Of a DNA stretch of 64,000 nt, positions 21,611 through 31,617 are shown one piece after another. Both the position numbers and the translations under genes were made by a program. The notes below the pieces were generated by a model. The model had not been told where the DNA came from. It saw only the letters and a list, made by a program, of their open reading frames with translations, and made no database searches. How positions within the stretch are numbered: the stretch's first letter is position 1; every line of letters starts with the position of its first letter. This DNA is from Polaribacter sp. SA4-10 (GTDB taxonomy: Bacteria; Bacteroidota; Bacteroidia; Flavobacteriales; Flavobacteriaceae): NCBI GenBank assembly GCA_949519155.1, contig CATIQU010000035.1, positions 124,001 to 188,000 of the forward strand. Reading direction: 5' to 3'.

Positions 21611-22888
21611 ATGATTATAACTGCAAACAATCCAAACAGAAAATCTTGGTTGAATGTCAAGAAAAATTCCGATTTTCCAATCCAAAATATTCCATTTGGT
21701 GTTTTTATCACCAAAGAGGATATTATAACAATTGGAAGTAGAATTGGTGATTTTGCCATCGATTTAGGCGCATTGCATCAATTGGGTTATTTTGATGGAA
21801 TTCCGTTGACAGACGATATTTTTTTGCAAGACAATTTAAACGATTTTATTGCAGACGGTAGAAAGACATGGCGCTTGGTTCGAAATAGAATTGCTGATAT
21901 TTTTGATGTAACAAAAGGGAAACTTCGAGACAATGCTACTCATAAAGAGCATATTATATTTAGAATGGACGAAGTAGAAATGTTATTACCGGTTACGGTT
22001 GGAGATTATACCGATTTTTATGCCAGTAAAGAACATGCAACAAACGTGGGGTCCTTATTTAGAGATCCAGACAATGCATTGTTGCCAAATTGGCTTCACA
22101 TCCCTATTGGATATCACGGAAGAAGTTCTTCAATCATTCCTTCTGGAACTCCAGTGAGAAGACCATATGGACAAACCAAACCTGTAGAAGGGAGCAATAC
22201 GCCCGGTTTTGGTCCCACAAAACTATTAGATTTCGAATTGGAAATGGCTTTTATAACTACAGATGCAAACGTATTAGGTGATCGCATTCCAATTGAGGAA
22301 GCAGAAGAACATATCTTTGGTTTGGTACAATTTAATGATTGGTCGGCAAGAGATATTCAAGCTTGGGAGTATGTCCCTTTAGGCCCCTTCTTAGGGAAAA
22401 GTTTTGCTTCTACCATTTCACCTTGGATAGTTACATTAGACGCATTAGAGCCTTTTAGAACTGATAACCCGAAGCAAGTACACGCTCCATTACCTTATTT
22501 GAAGCAAAGAGGAAAAGGAAGTTATGACATTCATTTACAAGTTGGTATTCAACCAGAAAATGGTGAAGAAACTATTCTTGCAAATTCAAACTTTAAATAC
22601 ATGTATTGGACAATGGCACAGCAATTAGCACATCATACTGTGAATGGTTGTCCTGTAGAAGCAGGTGACATGATGGGTTCTGGAACAATTTCTGGACCAA
22701 CAAAAGACAGTTATGGATCCATGCTAGAATTGACTTGGCGTGGTCAAAACCCAATCACATTAAAAGATGGAACGACGCGTAAATTCATCAATGATAATGA
22801 TACCGTAATCATGCGGGCACATTGTGAAAATGAGAAAGTACGAATTGGTTTTGGAGAATGTGTAGGAAAGGTATTGCCTGCTAAATAA
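21611..22888 (+). CDS. fahA: Fumarylacetoacetase
   Basis: YTDFYASKEHATNVGSLFRDPDNALLPNWLHIPIGYHGRSSSI and GSGTISGP. Confidence 0.95.
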   Translation: MIITANNPNRKSWLNVKKNSDFPIQNIPFGVFITKEDIITIGSRIGDFAIDLGALHQLGYFDGIPLTDDIFLQDNLNDFIADGRKTWRLVRNRIADIFDVTKGKLRDNATHKEHIIFRMDEVEMLLPVTVGDYTDFYASKEHATNVGSLFRDPDNALLPNWLHIPIGYHGRSSSIIPSGTPVRRPYGQTKPVEGSNTPGFGPTKLLDFELEMAFITTDANVLGDRIPIEEAEEHIFGLVQFNDWSARDIQAWEYVPLGPFLGKSFASTISPWIVTLDALEPFRTDNPKQVHAPLPYLKQRGKGSYDIHLQVGIQPENGEETILANSNFKYMYWTMAQQLAHHTVNGCPVEAGDMMGSGTISGPTKDSYGSMLELTWRGQNPITLKDGTTRKFINDNDTVIMRAHCENEKVRIGFGECVGKVLPAK

Positions 22889-22908
22889 ATTTTTTGAAAC
22901 CTCTCCAT

Positions 22909-22942
22909 AAAAAAAAGCGCTGAATATTCAGCGCTTTTTTTT
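22909..22942. terminator. Bidirectional intrinsic terminator
   Basis: aaaaaaaAGCGCTGAatatTCAGCGCTttttttt between convergent genes. Confidence 0.9.
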
Positions 22943-22950
22943 ATTCTATT

Positions 22951-24525
22951 TTATTCATCAATGGGTGGATGCCCATGAATCTGTTCAAAATCTCTATCAA
23001 AGTTTTCGCGTAAGTAGGTATTTAACTTTTTACGATAATCGTCTTTCAGCCAAGTGACAAAGTTATGAGTGCTTTTTGAAATACATTTTGCATATCTGTT
23101 GATACGGTCATCTATCTCTTCACCTATTTTCTTTGCGAGTATTAAGGCATCAAAAACATCTTCACTGTTTTCAATACACATTTTCGCATGGTGTACGATC
23201 GATTTTTCTAGAACTCTTTTTGATGATTCACCATTTCGGATCGTATCTATATACACATACTTTACATCAAAGTAAATATCAGTAGATTTTCCGAAATCTT
23301 TTTTTATGTTGGTGGGCAATTCGTATCTAAAAGTACTTTCAATATCTTCATCAGAAAGAATGGCATCAAGGTAATAATCTGGCGACTTGAACATTTTTTG
23401 CCAGTCTAAATCTGCTCCCCAGGCTCCAAAACGATGAAAATTATTTCCTAAGTCGACTACATTAAACGTGTTTTTGTTGTCTAAAATTCGGGATCCACGA
23501 CCAATCATTTGATAATATAAAGTCAATGATTTAGTAGCTCTGTTTAGAATAATTGATTCTATTGTAGGCTCATCAAAACCGGTGGTTAAAATACTTACAG
23601 AAGTGATTATCGCATTGGGTGTTTTCTTAAACCAAGTTAGAATAAAATCACGCTCTTTTCTTGTATTTGTGTTGTCTAAGTGTGCAATTGGATATCCAGA
23701 CTTTTTAAAAGCTTCGTATACTTGAATGGAAGTATTAATACCGTTATTAAAGATCAGTGTTTTTTTTCCCTTAGAAGTTGCCTCATACGCTTCAACAAGT
23801 TTACTCAACATGTCTGAATTGGTATACAAGTCTTCCGAAGATTTTACGGTATAATCTCCATTTGCTCCTACCTCTAGTGATGTTAAACCTACATTAAAGG
23901 AATGCAAATCTGCACTTGCCAGATAATGGTTATCAATTAAATGCTGAATGGTTTCACCAACAAATAATTCCTGATAATTCTCATACATTGGTAACTTAAT
24001 GTTAGAACTCAGAGGGGTAGCGGTAACTCCCAATACAATCGAATTGTCAAAAAACTTAAAAATCTTTGTAAATGAATTGTAGTGCGCCTCATCTACAATG
24101 ACCAAACCAATATCGGAAATATCAAGTTTTTCATCATTCAATCTGTTTTTCAAAGTTTCTACCATTGCAACAAAACAATCATATTTGTCTTGATCGTCTA
24201 ATTGAGCGGTGCTATTTATGATTTTATTTTCAACTCCAAATTCGCTAAGCATGTTTGAGGTTTGCTTACTCAATTCAATTCGGTGTGTTAAGACTAAAAC
24301 TTTCTTTTTGTACTTAGAAATATAGCGTCTTACAATTTCAGAGAAAATAACCGTTTTACCACCCCCAGTTGGAAGTTGATACAATAAGTGGTAATCATCA
24401 CCAGCATTATCAAATCGTTGAAAGATTTCCGTGATGGCATCTTCCTGATAATTATATAATTCTTTTCCTGAGGTATTCTTTAACGTGCTAATTTCTGCCA
24501 AGATTTTGAAAATTTTGAAATACAA
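22951..24525 (-). CDS. DEAD/DEAH-box helicase (SSL2/type III restriction res-subunit-like superfamily 2)
   Basis: LPTGGGKTVIFSEI (Walker A), VIVDEAHYNSF, GVTATP, QMIGRGSRI. Confidence 0.9.
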   Translation of the reverse strand: MYFKIFKILAEISTLKNTSGKELYNYQEDAITEIFQRFDNAGDDYHLLYQLPTGGGKTVIFSEIVRRYISKYKKKVLVLTHRIELSKQTSNMLSEFGVENKIINSTAQLDDQDKYDCFVAMVETLKNRLNDEKLDISDIGLVIVDEAHYNSFTKIFKFFDNSIVLGVTATPLSSNIKLPMYENYQELFVGETIQHLIDNHYLASADLHSFNVGLTSLEVGANGDYTVKSSEDLYTNSDMLSKLVEAYEATSKGKKTLIFNNGINTSIQVYEAFKKSGYPIAHLDNTNTRKERDFILTWFKKTPNAIITSVSILTTGFDEPTIESIILNRATKSLTLYYQMIGRGSRILDNKNTFNVVDLGNNFHRFGAWGADLDWQKMFKSPDYYLDAILSDEDIESTFRYELPTNIKKDFGKSTDIYFDVKYVYIDTIRNGESSKRVLEKSIVHHAKMCIENSEDVFDALILAKKIGEEIDDRINRYAKCISKSTHNFVTWLKDDYRKKLNTYLRENFDRDFEQIHGHPPIDE

Positions 24526-24561
24526 AAATAGGACTTAAAATAGGTTTTTCACTACTTTACC

Positions 24562-24957
24562 CTATTGAAATTTCGATAAATTTGTTTCTGCGATCTCATT
24601 ATGTGAAGTATGAGCAACGGTAACCCCATTTCTAACGACTATTAATTGAGGAGATTGATGCACAACTTGAAAAGAATATCCTACTTCATCCGAAATATTT
24701 CTATAGTTTAAAAGATCTAAGTAGTACACTTTTATTTTTTTAGTTTCAGATGTAAACAGTTTTTCGAATTGTTTGATAACCATTCTACTAATTCCACAAC
24801 GTGTTGAATGCTTAAAAATAAGAACAAATTCAGTTTCAGACTCCGCTTTAATAGTGGCTAATTGATCTAATGTTGTTAATGGAATCCAATTTATAAATGT
24901 TTCTGCAACTACTTTTTCTTTTTTATTACTATTAAAAACTCCGTCAAACAATCCCAT
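24562..24957 (-). CDS. ytxJ: Bacillithiol-system redox-active protein YtxJ
   Basis: LIFKHSTRCGISRMVIKQFEKLF monothiol thioredoxin-like motif; recognised YtxJ architecture. Confidence 0.85.
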   Translation of the reverse strand: MGLFDGVFNSNKKEKVVAETFINWIPLTTLDQLATIKAESETEFVLIFKHSTRCGISRMVIKQFEKLFTSETKKIKVYYLDLLNYRNISDEVGYSFQVVHQSPQLIVVRNGVTVAHTSHNEIAETNLSKFQ

Positions 24958-25135
24958 AATTCGTTATTAATTTTCAAATTCACTGCAAATGTAGGTAACT
25001 TTTACACATAGAATTGTGTGATAAACTAAATATTTTCAAGTAAAAATGGGTGTTTAGAGTTCGCTGTTGAATGTGGAAGAACTGATATCCTTCTATCTCT
25101 TTTTTAACTATATTCGTTGCATAAAATAATCACTC

Positions 25136-25633
25136 ATGAAAAAACACACACTCCTTCTTATCTTTGCTCTTACCACTATACTTTCTTGTACAACTGAAGA
25201 AACAACTACCTACTATTTAATACGTCATGCAGAAAAAGTAAGAACAGATGCAACAAATCGAAATCCTAATTTAAACGAAGCAGGAAAAGAAAGAGCTACA
25301 AATTGGGGGACCTATTTTAAAAATATAGATTTGAATGCGGTATATACTACCGATTATAATAGAACTCAACAAACTGCAAGTCCAACAGCAAAAAATAAAA
25401 ATTTACCTATTCAGAAGTACGATCCAAGAAAGATGTATACAGAAGACTTTGCTGTTGCTACAAAAGGTAAAACAGTATTGATTGTTGGACATAGCAATAC
25501 AACACCAGTTTTTGTAAATAAAATTTTAGGAGAACAAAAATACAAAAACATGGATGATCGCGACAATGCTAGCCTTTATATTGTTACAATAGTAGGCACA
25601 AAAAAAACAAGTCAGATCGAAATTCTAGAGTAA
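25136..25633 (+). CDS. Histidine phosphatase (phosphoglycerate mutase) family lipoprotein
   Basis: YLIRHAEKV (RHG-type) and VLIVGHSNTTPVFV; lipobox LSC. Confidence 0.88.
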   Translation: MKKHTLLLIFALTTILSCTTEETTTYYLIRHAEKVRTDATNRNPNLNEAGKERATNWGTYFKNIDLNAVYTTDYNRTQQTASPTAKNKNLPIQKYDPRKMYTEDFAVATKGKTVLIVGHSNTTPVFVNKILGEQKYKNMDDRDNASLYIVTIVGTKKTSQIEILE

Positions 25634-25635
25634 AT

Positions 25636-26457
25636 CTACTTTTTTGCAACCAACATCATGTGTGGGCTAAATGATAAAACAGATTCGTCCTTTTCGGTGA
25701 CTTCTAAGAGTGCTAATAATGTTTTTTTCTTTTGAGGATTTAACATGTTTGCAAAGTATTCACTGTCTAACCAAATCATTCCTTCGACCGCAAATAAATT
25801 AACAATTTCTAGTCCCTTGGAAGTAAATTCTTTTTTTAATTGTTTTGGTTTGTGGTAAAATCCATCGGCCAATAACCAAGGAAATTCCTTTGGTGGATTG
25901 TGAACTCCAGACGTTAATTCTGTCTTACACATTTCAAAAAAAGGTTTTTTATGTACCAGTCCTTGCATTAAGCCTGCTACCGTTGATGCAGATGAATTGA
26001 TAGCAAAACCTAAAATAAGTCCTCCTTTTTTCAACACTCTTTTTGCTTCCTGAATGGTTTGCAATCGATCTTCTTTCTTCTGAAGATGATATAAAGGTCC
26101 GTGTAAAATGACCAAATCTGCCACTTCATTTTTAAGTTCGAGATTTCGCGATTCACCCAAAGTCACTGAAAACGGATTCGTTAATTGCTGCGCACGTTTT
26201 TGTGCCAATTTAATGTGTTTTTCTACAGGCTCTATCAAATGAACATCGTGTCCTTTTTGAGCCAACCACTCACTATACTTACCTGTACCACCTCCAACAT
26301 CAATAATGGTTGCGTTGGTTTTGGAAAGATGTCTTTCAATAAGCGACTTGATGCGTTCAAACTCAAAAAAACCCATACCACTATCTAAGCGTGTTTCTTC
26401 GGAAGCTTTGGTATAAAAATCGTTTAATGCTGTGCTGATGAGGTTTTTTTTGCTCAT
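25636..26457 (-). CDS. Class I SAM-dependent methyltransferase
   Basis: IIDVGGGTGKYSEWLAQKGHDVHLIEP and LVILHGPLYHL. Confidence 0.92.
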   Translation of the reverse strand: MSKKNLISTALNDFYTKASEETRLDSGMGFFEFERIKSLIERHLSKTNATIIDVGGGTGKYSEWLAQKGHDVHLIEPVEKHIKLAQKRAQQLTNPFSVTLGESRNLELKNEVADLVILHGPLYHLQKKEDRLQTIQEAKRVLKKGGLILGFAINSSASTVAGLMQGLVHKKPFFEMCKTELTSGVHNPPKEFPWLLADGFYHKPKQLKKEFTSKGLEIVNLFAVEGMIWLDSEYFANMLNPQKKKTLLALLEVTEKDESVLSFSPHMMLVAKK

Positions 26458-26458
26458 T

Positions 26459-27208
26459 TTAATCTTTTAAAAGAGTTACTTCAATATTTTTTAAAATAAT
26501 TTCAGATACTTTTTTCAATTGCTTTTTTTCAAAAGAAATATCCAAATCTATCAATGCTATATCTGTTTTCAGAGGTTTGTAGTTGTGATAATCAACAAAT
26601 CGAATCCCGTTTTTATTATATTGTTCCTTTAAAACTCTGAAACGTTTACCCCCCCCATTGGTATGAAAGGAATACGCCAAATAATCAATTAAAAAATTTT
26701 CTTTTCCAATCCAATAGATGAACACATCTTCAAAATCCTCTCCTCCTCCATTCTCAGAGAAAGAAATTTCAACTTTATAATATGCGATACCATTTATAGT
26801 AGATGATGGCAATATTTTTTTTTGCACCGCCTTGTCATTCAATCCAAAGGGCAGCACAGAAAAATAGTGTACAGAATTAACAGAATTGCGATATTTTACT
26901 GCCATAGAATCTACCACTACAAAAGGAAGACTGTCTACAAAACGGTTAAAACCATTATTAGAGATTACGTCTTTTATTATTGAAGTTGCTTTATTAAATG
27001 TTCTTTCTAAACGAAAGTCTCCATTTTTACGAATGGCAATATATTTTTTGTCTCTAAATTGAAACCTTATTTGAGAATTCTCCACTTTATCTGCACCAGA
27101 GCGAAGGATGGTTTTGTCAATAATTTGTTGTGCGGTAAGTGGAGTTTCCTTTGTTGCACAAGAAATAAAAAGCGTGAATGTAATTAGAAAAAAAGAGCGC
27201 ACGATCAT
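26459..27208 (-). CDS. DUF6503-like lipoprotein
   Basis: Lipobox LFISCATKE; TAQQIIDKTILRSGADKVENSQIRFQFRDKKYIAIRKNGDFRLER resembles the DUF6503 pattern. Confidence 0.6.
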   Translation of the reverse strand: MIVRSFFLITFTLFISCATKETPLTAQQIIDKTILRSGADKVENSQIRFQFRDKKYIAIRKNGDFRLERTFNKATSIIKDVISNNGFNRFVDSLPFVVVDSMAVKYRNSVNSVHYFSVLPFGLNDKAVQKKILPSSTINGIAYYKVEISFSENGGGEDFEDVFIYWIGKENFLIDYLAYSFHTNGGGKRFRVLKEQYNKNGIRFVDYHNYKPLKTDIALIDLDISFEKKQLKKVSEIILKNIEVTLLKD

Positions 27209-27352
27209 TATTGTATTTTAAGCATAAATTGGCTGCTAAATTACACTTCTTAATCTTAATCAAAACTGTATATTTGTTAAAAATTGGTTCTTGTTTTTTA
27301 TCCAAATAGGGAAAGGACACTTACGAACAATAATGATTTTAAAATCCAGTCA

Positions 27353-27817
27353 ATGACTGTTCAGAAAAACATCAACATACAAAATAAAAAGGCCCGTTTC
27401 GAATATGAAATTCTCGACAAATTAGTGGCTGGAATTCAATTAACAGGTACCGAAATTAAATCAATCCGACTCAGCAAAGCTCGAATTACAGAGAGTTTTT
27501 GCGAGTTTAATGAACGAGGAGAATTGTTTGTTGTCAACATGTATATTGAAGAATATATTTTTGGACATCAATTCAATCACATGCCAAAAAGTGAGCGCAA
27601 ACTACTTTTAAATAAGCGTGAACTTAAAAACCTTAGAAAAGATGTGGAAGCAAAAGGAAACACGATTGTTCCGATGCGTTTGTTTATTAATGAGCGTGGT
27701 TTTGCAAAACTTGAAATTGCATTGGCAAAGGGAAAACAAACGCATGATAAGCGTGAAGTTTTAAAGGATCGAGATAACAAACGTGATTTGGCCAGAATTA
27801 AAAAGAACTTCAATTAG
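27353..27817 (+). CDS. smpB: SsrA-binding protein SmpB
   Basis: INIQNKKARFEYEILDKLVAGIQLTGTEIKSIR...KGKQTHDKREVLKDRDNKRDLAR. ATG at 27353 preferred over the longer track start. Confidence 0.97.
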   Translation: MTVQKNINIQNKKARFEYEILDKLVAGIQLTGTEIKSIRLSKARITESFCEFNERGELFVVNMYIEEYIFGHQFNHMPKSERKLLLNKRELKNLRKDVEAKGNTIVPMRLFINERGFAKLEIALAKGKQTHDKREVLKDRDNKRDLARIKKNFN

Positions 27818-27844
27818 GAATTTATTGCGCTTAAACGTCTGTAC

Positions 27845-28423
27845 ATGTTACGAGAAAAATTAAAAAACCACCATATTATTTTGGCTTCAGGGTCTCCAAG
27901 AAGGCATCAATTCTTCAAAGATTTAGACATTGCTTTTACCATTCAATTAAAGGAAGTGGAAGAAATATATCCAGCTTCACTTAAAGGGCTAGAAATTACT
28001 GATTTCTTAGCCGATTTAAAATCGAAAGCCTTTACCAACTTAGAAGAAAAAGATGTATTAATAACCTCGGATACCATTGTGTGGCTAGACGGTAAAGCTT
28101 TGGGAAAACCTAAAGACAAACCAGCTGCTTTTGAGATGTTGAGAGCGCTCTCTGGAAAAAAGCATGAGGTGATGACTTCAATTTCAATAAAAAGCAACTA
28201 TTTTCAGAAGATTGTAAATGATACTACCGTGGTTTATTTCAAAGAAATTTCTGACGAAGAAATCAATTATTACATCGACAATTACAAACCTTTTGACAAG
28301 GCTGGCGCCTATGGAATCCAGGAATGGATCGGTTTTATTGCCATTGATAAAATAGAAGGTAGTTTTTTTAATGTAGTAGGTTTGCCAATTCATAAACTCT
28401 ATGATGAATTGATGAACTTATAA
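27845..28423 (+). CDS. Maf-family nucleotide pyrophosphatase
   Basis: IILASGSPRRHQFF and SDTIVWLDGKALGKPKD, AYGIQEW. Confidence 0.95.
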   Translation: MLREKLKNHHIILASGSPRRHQFFKDLDIAFTIQLKEVEEIYPASLKGLEITDFLADLKSKAFTNLEEKDVLITSDTIVWLDGKALGKPKDKPAAFEMLRALSGKKHEVMTSISIKSNYFQKIVNDTTVVYFKEISDEEINYYIDNYKPFDKAGAYGIQEWIGFIAIDKIEGSFFNVVGLPIHKLYDELMNL

Positions 28424-28572
28424 GTTCTATCGATGCTATTTTAACTTCCGAAAAATTCTTGAAGACTTTTTAACATAATGTGTGAAAGTCTTGGCTGTAT
28501 TCTCTCTTTTCTTTTCTTTAAAGAGAAATAAAAGTTTATTTTTACGCAAAATAAACAACACACACTATTACA

Positions 28573-29529
28573 ATGAAAAAATACACCTACACAGAAAAAA
28601 AAGACACTCGATCTGGTTTTGGAGATGGTTTAACAGAATTAGGTAGAACAAATCCTAATGTAGTTGCACTATGTGCCGATTTAATTGGTTCTTTAAAAAT
28701 GGACCAGTTTATCAAAGAAAATCCAGAAAGATTTTTTCAAATTGGGATAGCAGAAGCAAATATGATTGGTATTGCAGCGGGCTTAACGATTGGTGGTAAA
28801 ATACCTTTTACGGGAACTTTTGCAAATTTCACTACAGGACGTGTGTATGATCAAATTCGTCAATCAGTCGCTTATTCAGATAAAAACGTAAAAATTTGTG
28901 CATCTCATGCAGGTTTAACTTTAGGAGAAGACGGTGCTACACATCAAATTTTAGAGGACATTGGATTGATGAAAATGTTGCCAGGAATGACGGTAATTAA
29001 TACCTGTGATTACAATCAAACAAAAGCAGCTACCATTGCAATTGCAGACCATGATGGGCCTGTTTATCTGCGTTTTGGAAGACCAAAAGTACCTGTTTTT
29101 ATGCCAGCTGATGAAAAGTTTGTTGTTGGAAAAGGAATTCAATTAACAGAAGGAACAGATGTAACCATCGTTGCAACTGGGCATTTAGTTTGGGAATCTT
29201 TACAAGCAGCGGAAAGATTAGAAGCAGAAGGGATTTCTGTTGAAGTGATCAATATTCACACGATTAAACCTTTAGACGAAGATATTATTTTAAACTCTGT
29301 TGCTAAAACGGGGTGTATCGTAACTGCAGAAGAACATAATAAACTAGGTGGTTTAGGAGAAAGTGTTGCGAGAACATTGGCCCTAAACACCCCTACTCCT
29401 CAAGAATTTATTGCAACCAATGATACTTTTGGTGAATCTGGAACTCCAGAGCAATTGATGAAAAAGTATGGATTGGATGCAGATGCTGTTGTTGCAGCTG
29501 TTAAAAAAGTAATTTCAAGAAAAAAATAA
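28573..29529 (+). CDS. Transketolase family protein, C-terminal (Pyr plus C-terminal domain) subunit
   Basis: RSGFGDGLTELGRTNPNVVALCADLIGS, IGIAEANMIGIAAGL, TFGESGTPEQLMKKYGL. Confidence 0.93.
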   Translation: MKKYTYTEKKDTRSGFGDGLTELGRTNPNVVALCADLIGSLKMDQFIKENPERFFQIGIAEANMIGIAAGLTIGGKIPFTGTFANFTTGRVYDQIRQSVAYSDKNVKICASHAGLTLGEDGATHQILEDIGLMKMLPGMTVINTCDYNQTKAATIAIADHDGPVYLRFGRPKVPVFMPADEKFVVGKGIQLTEGTDVTIVATGHLVWESLQAAERLEAEGISVEVINIHTIKPLDEDIILNSVAKTGCIVTAEEHNKLGGLGESVARTLALNTPTPQEFIATNDTFGESGTPEQLMKKYGLDADAVVAAVKKVISRKK

Positions 29530-29558
29530 AGCGATTTAGAAACAATAAATTAAAAATT

Positions 29559-30173
29559 ATGAAAAAAGGAATTTTACTCGTTTGTTTGGCATTTTCTTTT
29601 AGTCAAACAGCCAATGCTCAACTCCATTTTGGATTTAAAGGAGGTGTAAATTACAATTCGGAATCTATTATTGAGGTTACTGAAAATTTTTTTAAAGGCG
29701 CAGAAAGTAAAACTGGATACCATGCTGGTATTTGGTTGCGTGCAAAGATTCCCATATTGGGGCTTTATATTAGACCAGAGTTGGTTTATACCAACTTGGA
29801 AAGTACCATTACCTATTCCCCAGCAAGATTAGGTGCAGATGCAGTGCAAACCGATTTTAGCTTTCAGAAAATTGATATTCCAGTATTGTTTGGGAAAAAG
29901 TTTTTAGGTGTTGGAAATGTATTTATAGGGCCTAGTTTTCAATATATTTTAACACAAGGTTTTGATGTGAATGATATTCAGGAGGTAACTGGAGACGGTT
30001 TTACAGTAGGGCTGCAAATTGGTGCAGGAATTGAATTGGGGAAATTAGGGATTGATCTGCGTTTGGAAAGAGGCTTCAACGATATTGAATCTAGTTTTTT
30101 AGACGATACGACCACTATTGAATTTGATACGAGAGTGAATCAAGTAATTTTTGGATTGTCTTATCGATTCTAA
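29559..30173 (+). CDS. Outer-membrane beta-barrel (PorT-like) protein
   Basis: Signal peptide, GFKGGVNYNS start, terminal QVIFGLSYRF. Confidence 0.82.
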   Translation: MKKGILLVCLAFSFSQTANAQLHFGFKGGVNYNSESIIEVTENFFKGAESKTGYHAGIWLRAKIPILGLYIRPELVYTNLESTITYSPARLGADAVQTDFSFQKIDIPVLFGKKFLGVGNVFIGPSFQYILTQGFDVNDIQEVTGDGFTVGLQIGAGIELGKLGIDLRLERGFNDIESSFLDDTTTIEFDTRVNQVIFGLSYRF

Positions 30174-30190
30174 AAGGAAACTTCAGACAT

Positions 30191-30228
30191 AAAAAAAGCG
30201 CTTGAAATTTTCAATCGCTTTTTTTTAT
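30191..30228. terminator. Bidirectional terminator-like hairpin
   Basis: aaaaaaaGCGcTTGAAAttttcAAtCGCttttttttt between convergent genes (imperfect stem). Confidence 0.7.
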
Positions 30229-30250
30229 GTTGTAGAAATAATGATTTTTG

Positions 30251-31138
30251 TTACTTAATTTCGGGATTTAGGTAATCAGCTAGTGTAGGGTTTTCAGGAT
30301 CACTAAAATCATTTGCAGGGTTTCCATCACCGTTAGCATCTTCATCTTTCGTTGCTACGCCGTCACCGTCATCGTCACCGTCTAAATAGTTGACAAAAAA
30401 GTCACCATTGGTATCATCATTTCTTGGATCACCATCTCCGTCAGGATCTTCTAACCAAGAAGGAATTCCATCATTATCATGATCTGTATCTTTTATAAAA
30501 TCAAATAAACGGATGTAGAAGATTAAGTTTTCATTGGAACGGATTGAGCCGCTAGTCCCTGAATTTCCATACGCCAAACCTGAAGGAATGAATAAAATAC
30601 CCTTTCCACCATTATCAAAAGTAATGGGGCCATTGTCAGTCACATTGTCACCATTTTTAAAATTGGTAAACCCATAAGACCATCCTCTAATTACAGAGTT
30701 TAATGTAAACCAAATTGGAGTTTCCCTAATTTCAAACCTTGGTGTAATACTATCGGTGTCATTAATTCGAAACCCTTCGTACTTTACAAAAATAGAATCT
30801 AAGGAGGTTGGTGAACCTTTGTCTATCATTGGAGTACCATAGTCTTCCTCAGAAGCTACATAGTAATATAGCTCATAGTCAATTTCATTTTCAGTCACAT
30901 TCATGGTCATCAGATTTTCATCTTCAGAAAGTGGTGTTGCGCCAGCCACTAAGGCTTTTACAGAATCAACCGCAGTGTCATAATAATGTTTTGTAAAGAA
31001 AGTCGATAACGAGTCTTTGTCGATGAGTGCTTGTGCTTCATTGTCAAAAACATCAGCAGCGGTTGAATCAGAACCGCCACAGGCGTATGCTATAGCACTT
31101 AAAATACAAAATGCAACAATATTTTTTAATTTATTCAT
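30251..31138 (-). CDS. FKBP-type peptidyl-prolyl isomerase with acidic thrombospondin type 3-like C-terminal tail
   Basis: ITFDNGGKGILFIPSGLAYGNSG, then DTDHDNDGIPSWLEDPDGDGDPRNDDTNGDF...DGDDDGDGVATKDED. Lipoprotein-type N-terminus. Confidence 0.85.
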   Translation of the reverse strand: MNKLKNIVAFCILSAIAYACGGSDSTAADVFDNEAQALIDKDSLSTFFTKHYYDTAVDSVKALVAGATPLSEDENLMTMNVTENEIDYELYYYVASEEDYGTPMIDKGSPTSLDSIFVKYEGFRINDTDSITPRFEIRETPIWFTLNSVIRGWSYGFTNFKNGDNVTDNGPITFDNGGKGILFIPSGLAYGNSGTSGSIRSNENLIFYIRLFDFIKDTDHDNDGIPSWLEDPDGDGDPRNDDTNGDFFVNYLDGDDDGDGVATKDEDANGDGNPANDFSDPENPTLADYLNPEIK

Positions 31139-31218
31139 TTATTCGTCTTAATTTGGTGTTGCAATTTAGCAATTTAATACCTTTGTAAAAAGGCAAAAGT
31201 ACTTTTTTAACATTTTTT

Positions 31219-31617
31219 ATGAGAATAGACAAATATCTATGGTGCATTCGGGTATACAAAACCCGTAATATTGCAACCATAGCCTGTAAAAAAGGCCATG
31301 TAAAGATGAACGACACCAATATTAAACCGTCTAAAGAAGTCTTTGGAAACGAGCTTCTTTTGGTGCGAAAAAATCAAATTAATTATCAATTTAAAGTTTT
31401 AGATTTACCAGAAAGTCGCGTTGGTGCGAAAATCGTGGACCTTTATCGAAAAAATGTCACTCCAAAAGAAGCTTTTGAGAAAAACGAAATGCTTAAATTT
31501 GCGAAAGACCATTACCGAAAACAAGGTACCGGGCGTCCTACCAAAAAAGACCGACGAGATATAGAAGATTATAGAGACATTGATGATATAGAAGATATAG
31601 AAAACCAAAATGACTGA
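31219..31617 (+). CDS. S4-domain RNA-binding protein (Hsp15-like)
   Basis: MRIDKYLWCIRVYKTRNIATIACKKGHVKMNDTNIKPSKEV. Confidence 0.93.
   Translation: MRIDKYLWCIRVYKTRNIATIACKKGHVKMNDTNIKPSKEVFGNELLLVRKNQINYQFKVLDLPESRVGAKIVDLYRKNVTPKEAFEKNEMLKFAKDHYRKQGTGRPTKKDRRDIEDYRDIDDIEDIENQND

Noticed and set aside
22951-24525. Superfamily 2 helicase as part of a restriction or defence system
   Set aside because: No methyltransferase, nuclease or other defence partner adjacent; neighbours are fahA and ytxJ.
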